Assembly (NCBI RefSeq): GCF_027921845.1
Contig: NZ_BSEN01000013.1
Location: forward strand, 111,182 to 175,181
Direction of reading: 5' to 3'
DNA length: 64,000 nt
Source of the DNA: Leifsonia poae
GTDB lineage: Bacteria > Actinomycetota > Actinomycetes > Actinomycetales > Microbacteriaceae
The notes under the pieces are model-generated. The model was not told where the DNA came from. It made no database searches and saw only the letters and a list, made by a program, of their open reading frames with translations. Positions 52,491 to 60,406 of the stretch are shown piece after piece (the stretch's first letter is position 1; every line of letters begins with the position of its first letter). The position numbers were made by a program, and so were the translations under genes.

Positions 52491-54038
52491 TCAGTCCGTG
52501 GCGCCCACGGCGACCGGCTCGCGAGGCTCGGACAGCGGCTGCGCGGCCGGCGCTTCGCGGTTGGTGACCGAGATCCCGTCACCCTTGCGGCGGAAGACCA
52601 GCGCCGAGAACACGGCGCCGAAGGCGAAGAATCCGGCGCCCCACCAGTAGGCCACGGTGTAGCCGTGCACGGCCGCTTCGGCGGCGACGCTCGCCGTCGG
52701 TGGCAGGTGCGAGGCGGCGTAGCCGGTGGCCGCGGTCGCGGCGAGCGTGTTGAGCAGTGCCGTGCCGATGGATCCGCCGACCTGCTGGCTCGTGTTCACC
52801 ATCGCGGATGCGACACCCGCGAACTGACGGTCGATACCGAGGGTCGCGGTCTGGATCGAGGCGGGCATGATCGTCCCCATGCCGGCGCCCATGAGCAGCA
52901 GCGCGGGCAGGATGTCGGTCGCGTAGTCGCTCGTCACGCCGAGGTGCGTCAGGTAGAGCATGGCGCTCGCCGCGATGGTCATGCCGATCGGCACCATCAC
53001 CTTCGGCCCGAACCGCGCCAGGAAGATATTGCTCGACAGCTGCGCCGCCGTGACCAGCATGAGGATCATCGGCAGGAACGCGAGCCCGGTCTGAATGGGC
53101 GTGAAGTGCAGCGTGGTCTGCATGTAGTACGTGACGAACAGGAAGATCGCGAACATCCCGATGCCGGCGATCAGCACAGAGCTGTACGAGGCGCCGCGGT
53201 TGCGGTCGAGCACGATCTTGAGTGGCAGCAGCGGATGCGCCGCGCGTCGCTGCCAGAGCACGAAGGCGACCAGCAGCACACCGGATGCCGTGAGCATCCC
53301 CCACGTGAGCGGGGAGTCCCAGCCATCGGTCTCGGCGTTCGAGAACCCGAAGACGAGCGCGAAGAGCGCGCCGGAGACGAGGATCGTGCCGGGGATGTCG
53401 AGCTTCGGCCGCGGGCCGGTGCGGGCGACCGTGCGCACGAAGAAGATCGCCCCGATGACGCCGATGATCGCGATGATGACGTTGATGTAGAGGTTCCAGC
53501 GCCAGTTGAGCGTCTCGGTCAGGTACCCGCCGAGCAGGAGGCCCACGGCGCCGCCGGCGCCCGCGATCGCACCGAAGATGCCGAACGCGCGCCCACGCTC
53601 CTTGGGCACCGTGAAGGTCGTGGTGAGCACGGCCAGGGCGGTCGGGGCGAGAAGTGCGCCGAACGCGCCCTGCAGGGCCCGCGCGCCCACGAGCATCCCG
53701 AAGCTGCCGGCCGCGCCGCCCAGGGCGGAGGCCCCGGCGAAGCCGATGAGCCCGATGATGAACGTGCGCTTGCGCCCGATGAGGTCGGAGAGGCGCCCGC
53801 CGAGCAGCAGCAGGCTGCCGAAGGCGAGGGAGTAGGCGGTGACGATCCACTGGCGATCACCGTTGGAGAAGCCGAGGTCGGCCTGTGCGGACGGGAGGGC
53901 GATGTTGACCACGGTGGAGTCGAGCACGACCATCAACTGGGCCAGCGCGACGGTGACGAGGGTCCACCAGCGCAGCGAGGATACGCCCGACGCTGCGGGT
54001 GCGCCGGTGGGGGGAGAAGTGGGGGAGGCCTGAGACAT
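52491..54038 (-). CDS. DHA2-family MFS multidrug exporter
   Basis: 515 residues, about 14 spans. Span 1 text VVLDSTVVNIALPSAQADLG (motif D1), GGRLSDLIGRKRTFIIGL (motif A) and GAGGAVGLLLGGYLTETLNWRW (motif C) mark a drug:proton antiporter. I take the ATG at 54038; the upstream ATG at 54050 falls inside the operator-like palindrome. Divergent from a TetR regulator, the usual arrangement for a repressor-controlled efflux pump. Confidence 0.9.
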   Translation of the reverse strand: MSQASPTSPPTGAPAASGVSSLRWWTLVTVALAQLMVVLDSTVVNIALPSAQADLGFSNGDRQWIVTAYSLAFGSLLLLGGRLSDLIGRKRTFIIGLIGFAGASALGGAAGSFGMLVGARALQGAFGALLAPTALAVLTTTFTVPKERGRAFGIFGAIAGAGGAVGLLLGGYLTETLNWRWNLYINVIIAIIGVIGAIFFVRTVARTGPRPKLDIPGTILVSGALFALVFGFSNAETDGWDSPLTWGMLTASGVLLVAFVLWQRRAAHPLLPLKIVLDRNRGASYSSVLIAGIGMFAIFLFVTYYMQTTLHFTPIQTGLAFLPMILMLVTAAQLSSNIFLARFGPKVMVPIGMTIAASAMLYLTHLGVTSDYATDILPALLLMGAGMGTIMPASIQTATLGIDRQFAGVASAMVNTSQQVGGSIGTALLNTLAATAATGYAASHLPPTASVAAEAAVHGYTVAYWWGAGFFAFGAVFSALVFRRKGDGISVTNREAPAAQPLSEPREPVAVGATD

Positions 54039-54049
54039 GAGCGCCAGCA

Positions 54050-54075
54050 TATACGAGACTTATGAGTTTCGGATA
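54050..54075. promoter_or_regulatory. Operator-like palindrome between exporter and TetR
   Basis: Arms TATACGAGACT and AGTTTCGGATA, 4-base centre, 9 of 11 positions complementary. It lies just upstream of the exporter start and about 25 bases before the first possible TetR start. Confidence 0.55.
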
Positions 54076-54140
54076 TACCCAGTTCCAGAATTAACCGTAG
54101 AATGGTCGGGATGTCACCCACAGAGACGGAGAACGCCGCA

Positions 54141-54785
54141 ATGACGCAGCTCGAATCCGAACCGGCCGTCGCCGCAGCACCGACGAAGCTCGGCCGACGG
54201 CGCGACCTCACGCGCGACCCCGAGATCCTGGCGGCCGCCGTCGACGTGCTCGCCGAGACCGGCTACGACGGCATGACCATCGACATGGTCGCCGCCCGCG
54301 CCAAGGCGGGCAAGGCGACGGTCTACCGTCGCTGGTCGTCGAAGGCGGAGCTGGTCATCGACGCCGTGGCCTGCATGAAGGCCGGGGACCTCGACGCGGA
54401 GCACCTCCCCGACACGGGCACGCTGCGCGGGGACCTGCTGGCGATGATCAAACCGCACAGCATCGAAGACGGCCAGCGCAAGCTCAAGATCATGGCCGGG
54501 CTGATGTCCCTGATCGAGCGCGACCCCGACCTCTCCGACGCCGTGACGGCCGCGATCGTCGAGCCCCGGGCATCCGCGAACCGGTTCTTGATGCGCCGCG
54601 CGATCGAAAGGGGCGAGATCTCGAGCGACTGCGACGTGGAGACACTGGCGCTCATCTCGCCGTCGATGGCGGCGTACCGGTCGCTCATCCTGCGCAAGCC
54701 TGTCGACCGCGACTTCCTCGTGTCGCTGATCGACGGCGTCGTGCTGCCCGCGGTGGGACTCGGGGCCTCGCGCGACGAGCGCTGA
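54141..54785 (+). CDS. TetR-family regulator of the DHA2 exporter
   Basis: 214 residues. HTH region: DPEILAAAVDVLAETGYDG, then VAARAKAGKATVYRRWSSKAEL, typical TetR. The C-terminal domain resembles the TetR_C_11-like group (LMSLIERDPDLSDAV). I favour the ATG at 54141 because GACGGAG precedes it by about 9 bases and a TAGAAT -10-like element lies at 54098; ATGs at 54102 and 54111 are alternatives. It likely represses itself and the divergent exporter through the palindrome at 54050-54075. Confidence 0.87.
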   Translation: MTQLESEPAVAAAPTKLGRRRDLTRDPEILAAAVDVLAETGYDGMTIDMVAARAKAGKATVYRRWSSKAELVIDAVACMKAGDLDAEHLPDTGTLRGDLLAMIKPHSIEDGQRKLKIMAGLMSLIERDPDLSDAVTAAIVEPRASANRFLMRRAIERGEISSDCDVETLALISPSMAAYRSLILRKPVDRDFLVSLIDGVVLPAVGLGASRDER

Positions 54786-54824
54786 GCGCGCGCGTCGGGT
54801 CACCCCGCCGCGTCACCCGCCGCG

Positions 54825-56015
54825 TCACACTTCCGGGATCGGCTCCTTCGGCAGCTTGCGCACCTTCGCGCGCCGCCGCCGACGCTCGGGGATCATCGAG
54901 CGCATCTCCTCGAGCTTGCCGAAGCAGAGCAGCCGGTCGCCCGCCTCGAGCTCCACGCCGCCGCGCGGGTTCGGGATGACCGTCGTTCCGCGGTGCAGGG
55001 TCAGCACGGTGATGTCGCGTTCACCGAGCCCGGATTCGCGCATCTTCTTGCCGACCAGATCGGCGTTGGCGTAGACGACCAGCTCGGCCACGCCGTAACC
55101 GGTCGAGACGCTGAGCCGCTGACGCACATCGATCTCGGGGAAGGCGACCTGGTTGTCGATGTAGTCGATGATCGCGCCGGCGACGTCGAGACCGGTCGCG
55201 GTCTCGATGCCCTCCAGGCCGGGGGAGGAGTTGACCTCCATCACCAGTGGGCCGTCGTTGCCCTCGAGCATGTCGACGCCCGCGACGCGCAGCCCCATGA
55301 TCTGGGCGGAGCGCACGGCCGCCTGCTCGTACTCGGGCGTCAGCTCGACCGGCTCGACGGTGCCCCCGCGGTGCACGTTCGACCGGAACTCGTCGCCGCT
55401 CGCGCGCCGGCGCATCGCCGCGACGACACGGTCGCCCACCACCAGGGCCCGGATGTCGCGACCGCGGCTCTCGGAGATGAAGCTCTGGATGAGCACGTTC
55501 TGCTTGGTCGAGTGCAGGGTCTCGATGATCGCCTCGGCGATCTTGACCTCGGGCGCGAGGATCACGCCGATGCCCTGGGTGCCCTCGAGCAGCTTGATGA
55601 CGACCGGGGCGCCGCCGACGCGCTCGATCGCCAGCCGCACGTCGGCGCGGCTGTGCACGAAGGCCGTGGCCGGCATCCCGATGTTGTGGCGCGACAGGAT
55701 CTGCGTCGCCCGCAGCTTGTCGCGCGAGTTCGTGATGCCGTTCGCGGTGTTCGGCGTGTAGACATCCATCTGCTCGAACTGGCGCACCACGGCGGTGCCG
55801 AAATAGGTGATCGAGCTGCCGACCCTGGGCAGGATGGCGTCGTAGTCCGAGAGCAGCTTTCCGCGGTACTGCAGGTCGGGCTCGGGGCCGGAGAGGTCGA
55901 TGGCGAAGCGCAGCGTGTCGAGCACCTTCACCCGATGGCCGCGCTGCACCGCCGCCGCTCGCAACCGTTGCGTGGAATACGCCTGCGGGGCGCGCGAAAG
56001 AATCGCCAGTTTCAT
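54825..56015 (-). CDS. rimK: RimK-type ATP-grasp ligase fused to TrkA-C domain
   Basis: 396 residues. The ATP-grasp part (residues about 1-300) matches RimK: MKLAILSRAPQAYSTQRL, DAILPRVGSSITYFGTAVVR, VIKLLEGTQGIGVILA, QSFISESRGRDIRALVVGD and EVNSSPGLEGIE. Residues about 310-385 match a TrkA-C/RCK-C ligand domain (GVAELVVYANADLVGKKM, TVIPNPRGGVELEAGDRLL), not part of E. coli RimK. The C-terminus is Arg/Lys-rich. RimK adds glutamates to the C-terminus of ribosomal protein S6 in E. coli; whether this one does is inferred. The fused domain may sense a nucleotide or ion. Confidence 0.88.
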   Translation of the reverse strand: MKLAILSRAPQAYSTQRLRAAAVQRGHRVKVLDTLRFAIDLSGPEPDLQYRGKLLSDYDAILPRVGSSITYFGTAVVRQFEQMDVYTPNTANGITNSRDKLRATQILSRHNIGMPATAFVHSRADVRLAIERVGGAPVVIKLLEGTQGIGVILAPEVKIAEAIIETLHSTKQNVLIQSFISESRGRDIRALVVGDRVVAAMRRRASGDEFRSNVHRGGTVEPVELTPEYEQAAVRSAQIMGLRVAGVDMLEGNDGPLVMEVNSSPGLEGIETATGLDVAGAIIDYIDNQVAFPEIDVRQRLSVSTGYGVAELVVYANADLVGKKMRESGLGERDITVLTLHRGTTVIPNPRGGVELEAGDRLLCFGKLEEMRSMIPERRRRRAKVRKLPKEPIPEV

Positions 56016-56041
56016 GGGTGTGCCCCTGCAAAGATGGTGGA

Positions 56042-56530
56042 GTGATAGACGACCTCCATTCAAGCACCATCGCAGGCTGGCGCGAATGGGTGGCGCTCCC
56101 CGGGCTCGGGGTTCCGTGGATCAAGGCGAAGCTCGACACCGGGGCGCGCAGTTCGGCGCTCCACGCCTTCGACATCGAGGAGCTCGGCGATGACGGCACG
56201 GGCGGCGGCGACCGCGTGCGGTTCCGGGTTCGTCCGTGGCAGAAGGCCGACACCGACGTGGTCGAGGTCGAGTTGCCGATTCATGACCGGCGGCTCGTGC
56301 GCAGCTCGTCGGGCCACAGCGAGGAGCGCATCGTGGTGCTGCTGGAGGTCGAGCTGTTCGGTCGCACGATCACGGCCGAGACCAGCCTCAGCAACCGCGA
56401 TCAGATGGGCTTCCGCATGCTCATCGGCCGCGAGGCGCTGCGGCAGGGCTTCGTGGTCGACCCGGGGCAGTCGTTCCTCGGCGGCCGTGCTCCGCGCGTC
56501 ATCCGGCGCCGCAACCGCGGCCGCGAGTAG
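56042..56530 (+). CDS. RimB-like ATP-dependent zinc protease (retropepsin fold)
   Basis: 162 residues, PF05618-type. It carries the active-site-like KLDTGARSSALHAFDIE, the region HSEERIVVLLEVELFGRTI, and MLIGREALRQGFVVDPG. Family members pair with RimK and trim glutamate tails or related modifications. It is divergent from rimK with only 26 bases between the start codons (GTG 56042), so both probably share a very short, possibly leaderless, control region. The usual arrangement is co-directional. Confidence 0.87.
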   Translation: MIDDLHSSTIAGWREWVALPGLGVPWIKAKLDTGARSSALHAFDIEELGDDGTGGGDRVRFRVRPWQKADTDVVEVELPIHDRRLVRSSSGHSEERIVVLLEVELFGRTITAETSLSNRDQMGFRMLIGREALRQGFVVDPGQSFLGGRAPRVIRRRNRGRE

Positions 56531-56570
56531 CCGCTCCCACCGCTGCACTGTCCTCTCGGGGTGAGCGGTG

Positions 56571-57731
56571 TCAGCCGGCGATGGCGTCGCCCGACGGGAG
56601 CCGTCGCATCCAGGCGGCGCCGAGCGACGAGAGCCGAACGCCGGCATTGCGCGCGCCGATCCCGAGTCGCGTGCCGGGCACGATGAGGCCGGCGGCCAGG
56701 CGCACCATCCGCTGCTTGGACCGCACGAGCGGGCGATGCTCGGCCTCGAACCGCTCGAACGCTTGTTCGGCGTCGCTCGTCTCGGCCAGCGCGTTCGCGA
56801 GTCGCGCGGCACCGATCATCGCAAGGCTCGAGCCCTCACCGAACAGCGACACCGATGAGGCCGCGTCGCCGAGCAGCGCGATGCGTCCCCGCGACCACCG
56901 GGGGAGCTGCACCTGGCTGACGGCGTCGAAGTACAGGTCGTCCGCGTGCTGGAGTCCCTCGAGCAGTTCGGGCACGATCCAGCCGTCGCCGCGGTACGCC
57001 TCCCGGATCATCGCTGCGTGCTGGTCGGCGTCGCGATGGTCGAACCCGGGGTCGGCGGGACTGCGGAAGATGAATGCAGCCAGTGGATGCCCACTGCCCG
57101 GATGCACGGAGGCGGAGCGCCCCGGCGTGTTGAGCATCACCACCTCCGTCGGATCGTCGAGCGGTTGCCCGAGGGGATACGTTCCGACGTACAGGCCCTG
57201 ATGACGCACGAACTGCGCCTCGTCGCCGAAGGCCAGACGCCGGACGCCGGAGTGGAGGCCGTCGGCGCCGATGACGATGTCGAACCGGCGCTCCATGCCG
57301 CTGTCGAATGCGACATCGACGCCGTCGGTGTCCGCGTGCAGTGAGGCGATCGCGTCCCCGAAGACGAACTCGGCCGTCGGTCGTGCGGCGTCGAGCAGCA
57401 CCCGGGCGAGGTCGGCACGCGGCACCTCGACATCGTGGCGGCCCTCCGCGCGGCGGCGGGGACGGATGTCCAGCCGGGCGATCGTGCGCCCGGCCGGCGT
57501 GATGAAGCGCAGGCTCTCGACGTGGGTCGATAGCTCCTCGAGGCGATCCATGACGCCCATCCGCTGGGCGACGTCGACGGCCGCGCCCCGCACATCCACC
57601 GGGTTGCCGCTCGAGCGGGCCGCGGCGGCGCGCTCGACGACGGTGACCGCGAAGCCGCGCCGCCCCAGTGAATGGGCGAGGGTCGCCCCGGCGATTCCTC
57701 CGCCGGAGATGAGAACGGTGCGTGCGCGCAT
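56571..57731 (-). CDS. FAD-dependent aromatic-ring-type monooxygenase
   Basis: 386 residues. FAD-binding GGGIAGATLAHSLGRRGF near the N-terminus, RADLARVLLDA mid-protein and the GD motif region RIALLGDAASSVSLFGEGSS. It belongs to the PHBH-like class that hydroxylates small aromatics, antibiotics or heterocycles. The substrate is unknown. Divergent from a TetR regulator across a repeat-rich operator region. Confidence 0.9.
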   Translation of the reverse strand: MRARTVLISGGGIAGATLAHSLGRRGFAVTVVERAAAARSSGNPVDVRGAAVDVAQRMGVMDRLEELSTHVESLRFITPAGRTIARLDIRPRRRAEGRHDVEVPRADLARVLLDAARPTAEFVFGDAIASLHADTDGVDVAFDSGMERRFDIVIGADGLHSGVRRLAFGDEAQFVRHQGLYVGTYPLGQPLDDPTEVVMLNTPGRSASVHPGSGHPLAAFIFRSPADPGFDHRDADQHAAMIREAYRGDGWIVPELLEGLQHADDLYFDAVSQVQLPRWSRGRIALLGDAASSVSLFGEGSSLAMIGAARLANALAETSDAEQAFERFEAEHRPLVRSKQRMVRLAAGLIVPGTRLGIGARNAGVRLSSLGAAWMRRLPSGDAIAG

Positions 57732-57786
57732 GGTGACCTGCTTTCGTCGGGTGGTCGTGGACCGATCACCCGCTCACCATAACTGC

Positions 57787-57836
57787 ATTGAATGCGAAAA
57801 TGCAATGAATGCTGAAATGCGTTGGATGCGATATGC
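57787..57836. promoter_or_regulatory. ATGC-rich operator array between monooxygenase and TetR
   Basis: Three units of 16-17 bases: attgaatgcgaaaatgc, aatgaatgctgaaatgc and gttggatgcgatatgc. The arms TGCATT (57784-57789) and AATGCA (57799-57804) form an inverted repeat across the first unit. The low GC against the surroundings and its position suggest TetR binding sites. Confidence 0.6.
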
Positions 57837-57843
57837 TCGGTCC

Positions 57844-58473
57844 ATGACTTCGCCAGGTGTGCCGACCCTCCGAGAGCGCAAGCGCGAGCGCACCCGCGCG
57901 GCGATCGTCGCCGCCGGCACCGACCTCTTCGCCAGGGTCGGCTACGACGAAACGACCGTCGCCGATATCGCCGCGGCCGCGGACATCGGCACGCGAACGT
58001 TCTTCAGCTACTTCGCGAGCAAGGAGGAGCTGCTGTTCCCGGCGAGCGACGCTCGGGTGAGCGCTGCACTGCGGGCGATCGACGCGCGCCGACCGGTTGA
58101 CCGTCCCGTCGACGTGCTGCTGCAGTCGTTGCTCGACGTGCGTGCGAGCGACGATGACGATCTCGTGGGCGGGCTCGCCGGGCTGAGGATGAGTCTCATG
58201 CGCACGGTGCCCGCCGTTCGCGGTCGCTCGCTGCAAGTGCAGCTCGATGCCCAGCGCACGATCGCCCAGCATCTGGCGCAGGCGTTCCCCGAGCTCGGCG
58301 ATGTCGATGCGAACGCCATCGTCGGCGCCTTCATCGGAGCGGTCACCGGTGCGCTCGGCGTGCTGCTCGCCGGCCCGGCCGACGCACTCGACGCATCCGG
58401 GGCCGCGCTCACCCGCGACGAACTCTTCGCCCGCGTGCACGGTTCCGTGCGGCAGGCCCTCGCCCCGCGCTGA
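57844..58473 (+). CDS. TetR-family regulator of the flavin monooxygenase
   Basis: 209 residues. HTH region: ERTRAAIVAAGTDLFARVGY, then IAAAADIGTRTFFSYFASKEEL. A helical ligand domain with GAFIGAVTGALGVLLAGPA follows. Start ATG at 57844 directly after the operator array; it likely represses itself and the divergent monooxygenase. The inducer is unknown. Confidence 0.88.
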   Translation: MTSPGVPTLRERKRERTRAAIVAAGTDLFARVGYDETTVADIAAAADIGTRTFFSYFASKEELLFPASDARVSAALRAIDARRPVDRPVDVLLQSLLDVRASDDDDLVGGLAGLRMSLMRTVPAVRGRSLQVQLDAQRTIAQHLAQAFPELGDVDANAIVGAFIGAVTGALGVLLAGPADALDASGAALTRDELFARVHGSVRQALAPR

Positions 58474-58516
58474 CTCACCACCCCCGAACCGGAGTGAGCA
58501 AGTCTCAGTTAGGTGT

Positions 58517-58545
58517 TGACAGAGGCGGCGCCGTCTGGGACGCTG
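58517..58545 (+). promoter_or_regulatory. Candidate promoter of the lipase-like gene
   Basis: TTGACA at 58517-58522 and GACGCT after 17 bases (58540-58545). The -35 is perfect; the -10 is weak. Confidence 0.4.
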
Positions 58546-58599
58546 TGCTCGCGTGGCGGCACCAGAGGGGCGACCGCCCGCTCAGCAGAGGGAAGCGTC

Positions 58600-60189
58600 A
58601 TGGACAAGCTGCCCATTGTGTACTGCCGCGGATACGCCGGACCGACGAGTCAGATCGACGTCACGGTGGATGATCCGTTCTACGGCTTCAACGACGGTGC
58701 GACGCACGTACGCGTCGACGGCGACGGCGATCCGATGTTCTACCAGTTCGAGGGCCCGCTGCTGCGGTTGCTCACCGAGCAGGGCTACCAGTTCCTCGTC
58801 CACGGCGACCAGAAGCGGTTCCTCGAGACCACGACGGGAGCGCTCTCGCCGCAGTCGATCTGGGTGCATCGCTTCTACGACCAGTTCGCCACGACGTTCA
58901 CGCCGCAGCCGAAGCGCAACATCTTCGAGAAGATCGGCGACGCGATCACGCACCACCTCGACGACAACGGCTTCGACATCGAGCGCGCGGCGAGCGAGCT
59001 CTACGACCTGGTGCTGCACGTGATCGAGCGCACCGGCGCGCCCGCCGTCAACCTGGTCGCCCACTCGATGGGCGGGCTCGTCGCCCGCTGCATGATGCAG
59101 AAGATCTGCGAGACGCCGGATGCCGACGGCAACGCGCGTCGGCCCGCCAAGGAGATCGTCGCCAAGCTCTTCACCTACGGCACGCCGCACCGCGGCATCG
59201 TGCTGACCGCCGGCATCGCCAACTGGGCGATGGAGACGTTCGGCACCGCTGGGTCCGACATCTTCTCCCCGCCGAAGATGTACGGCTACCTGACGCCGGG
59301 GAAGACCTTCGGCGACACCCCTGATCGCGGCGAGAACTGGGACCCGGGGGTTATCCCGCCCGACGTGTTCGACGTCGACCACGTCTTCTGCCTGATCGGC
59401 ACCGATCCCGCGGACTACACGCTGGCGCGCGTCGCCGTCGGCCCCAAGAGCGACGGACTGGTGCTGATCGAGAACGCCTACGTCGTCGGCGCGCACCGCG
59501 CCTACGTGTTCAAGTCGCACTCCGGCCGCTACGGCGAGGTCAACTCGGAGGAGGGGTACCAGAACCTCGCACGGTTCCTGTTCGGAAAGTGGGCCGTATC
59601 GTTGTCGTTCGCCGGCCTCCCCGCCGACACGAGCTCCCTCGGGGAGAACGTCTCGTGGCAGGCCGACATGCGGCTGGCCATCCGGGGACTGCCGATCGTG
59701 ATGAGCGAGCAGCGGGCCGAGCACTGGTGCCCCATCCAACTGAACGCCGAGATCACGAAGAAGCCGGACTCTCCCGACTCGCCCGTGCCGATCGTCGGAA
59801 CGTTCCTCTTCCAGAAGGAGCCACCCGACGCGCCCGCCTCCGACAAGGAGGTGCTCTCGCGCTACGCGCTGTCGCTGCGGGTCTACCACATCGTCTTCGA
59901 CAAGGGCGGCTTCGATTTCAGCGACCACCTTGAGCAGGTCTCCGACTGGTCGGACACCCTCATCATCGACGTGGGCGATCTCGGCCAGGGGTTCGGCGGC
60001 TGGTACGCGTGGAACAGCGAGCTGCCCGGCGCCATCGATTCGATCGACCGGATGCCCAACCAATTGCAGCTCGCCCCCGCGGACGGCGGAACGTTCGCTG
60101 CCACCGTCGGCCTTCCCGAGGTCGCCAGGAGCCTGCCCGTCTTCGCGCCGAATGGGGCACTTCGGGTCACAACGCGCAACCGCGGCTGA
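58600..60189 (+). CDS. Lipase/esterase-like protein at the head of the eCIS cluster
   Basis: 529 residues. An alpha/beta-hydrolase core with nucleophile elbow NLVAHSMGGLVA (Ser156), preceded by LPIVYCRGYAG and followed by TYGTPHRGI and candidate His in YVFKSHSGRYGEVN. A C-terminal region after about residue 340 (FAGLPADTSSLGENVSWQ) has no clear family resemblance and may be a beta-rich substrate or assembly domain. No signal peptide, which fits an intracellular enzyme or a protein delivered by another machine. Start ATG at 58600 follows GAGGGAAG. Next downstream is the tail sheath gene on the same strand, so it is a possible eCIS cargo or accessory protein (inference). Confidence 0.8.
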   Translation: MDKLPIVYCRGYAGPTSQIDVTVDDPFYGFNDGATHVRVDGDGDPMFYQFEGPLLRLLTEQGYQFLVHGDQKRFLETTTGALSPQSIWVHRFYDQFATTFTPQPKRNIFEKIGDAITHHLDDNGFDIERAASELYDLVLHVIERTGAPAVNLVAHSMGGLVARCMMQKICETPDADGNARRPAKEIVAKLFTYGTPHRGIVLTAGIANWAMETFGTAGSDIFSPPKMYGYLTPGKTFGDTPDRGENWDPGVIPPDVFDVDHVFCLIGTDPADYTLARVAVGPKSDGLVLIENAYVVGAHRAYVFKSHSGRYGEVNSEEGYQNLARFLFGKWAVSLSFAGLPADTSSLGENVSWQADMRLAIRGLPIVMSEQRAEHWCPIQLNAEITKKPDSPDSPVPIVGTFLFQKEPPDAPASDKEVLSRYALSLRVYHIVFDKGGFDFSDHLEQVSDWSDTLIIDVGDLGQGFGGWYAWNSELPGAIDSIDRMPNQLQLAPADGGTFAATVGLPEVARSLPVFAPNGALRVTTRNRG

Positions 60190-60274
60190 CAAGCAGGGCA
60201 TGTATGCCGTCGCGGTAATGTCCGCGCGGTGCGGGAACCCCGTGCTGCATACGTGAGGGGTAGACAAACCGCTC

Positions 60275-60304
60275 TTGACACCCTCCCTGCGAGAGGGCCA
60301 AACT
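60275..60304 (+). promoter_or_regulatory. Promoter of the eCIS structural operon
   Basis: TTGACA at 60275-60280, an 18-base spacer and CAAACT at 60299-60304, about 100 bases before the sheath start codon. Confidence 0.5.
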
Positions 60305-60332
60305 GACGAATTGTCAGGTGTCGGGGACACCT
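60303..60332. promoter_or_regulatory. Two adjacent palindromes in the eCIS leader
   Basis: CTGAC-gaatt-GTCAG at 60303-60317, directly on the -10 end, and AGGTGTC-ggg-GACACCT at 60316-60332. They overlap the expected transcription start, a good position for a repressor site or a 5' leader hairpin. Confidence 0.5.
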
Positions 60333-60406
60333 CGCATGAGCCACGCGACGGAGCCACGCGGGCAGCACACACATCGCAGAAGACTGAGCCTCGATCGAGG
60401 ACCATC

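Noticed and set aside
57844-58473. TetR gene next to the eCIS cluster as its regulator
   Set aside because: It is divergent from the flavin monooxygenase with its own operator array, and no such ATGC repeat occurs before the lipase or sheath genes.
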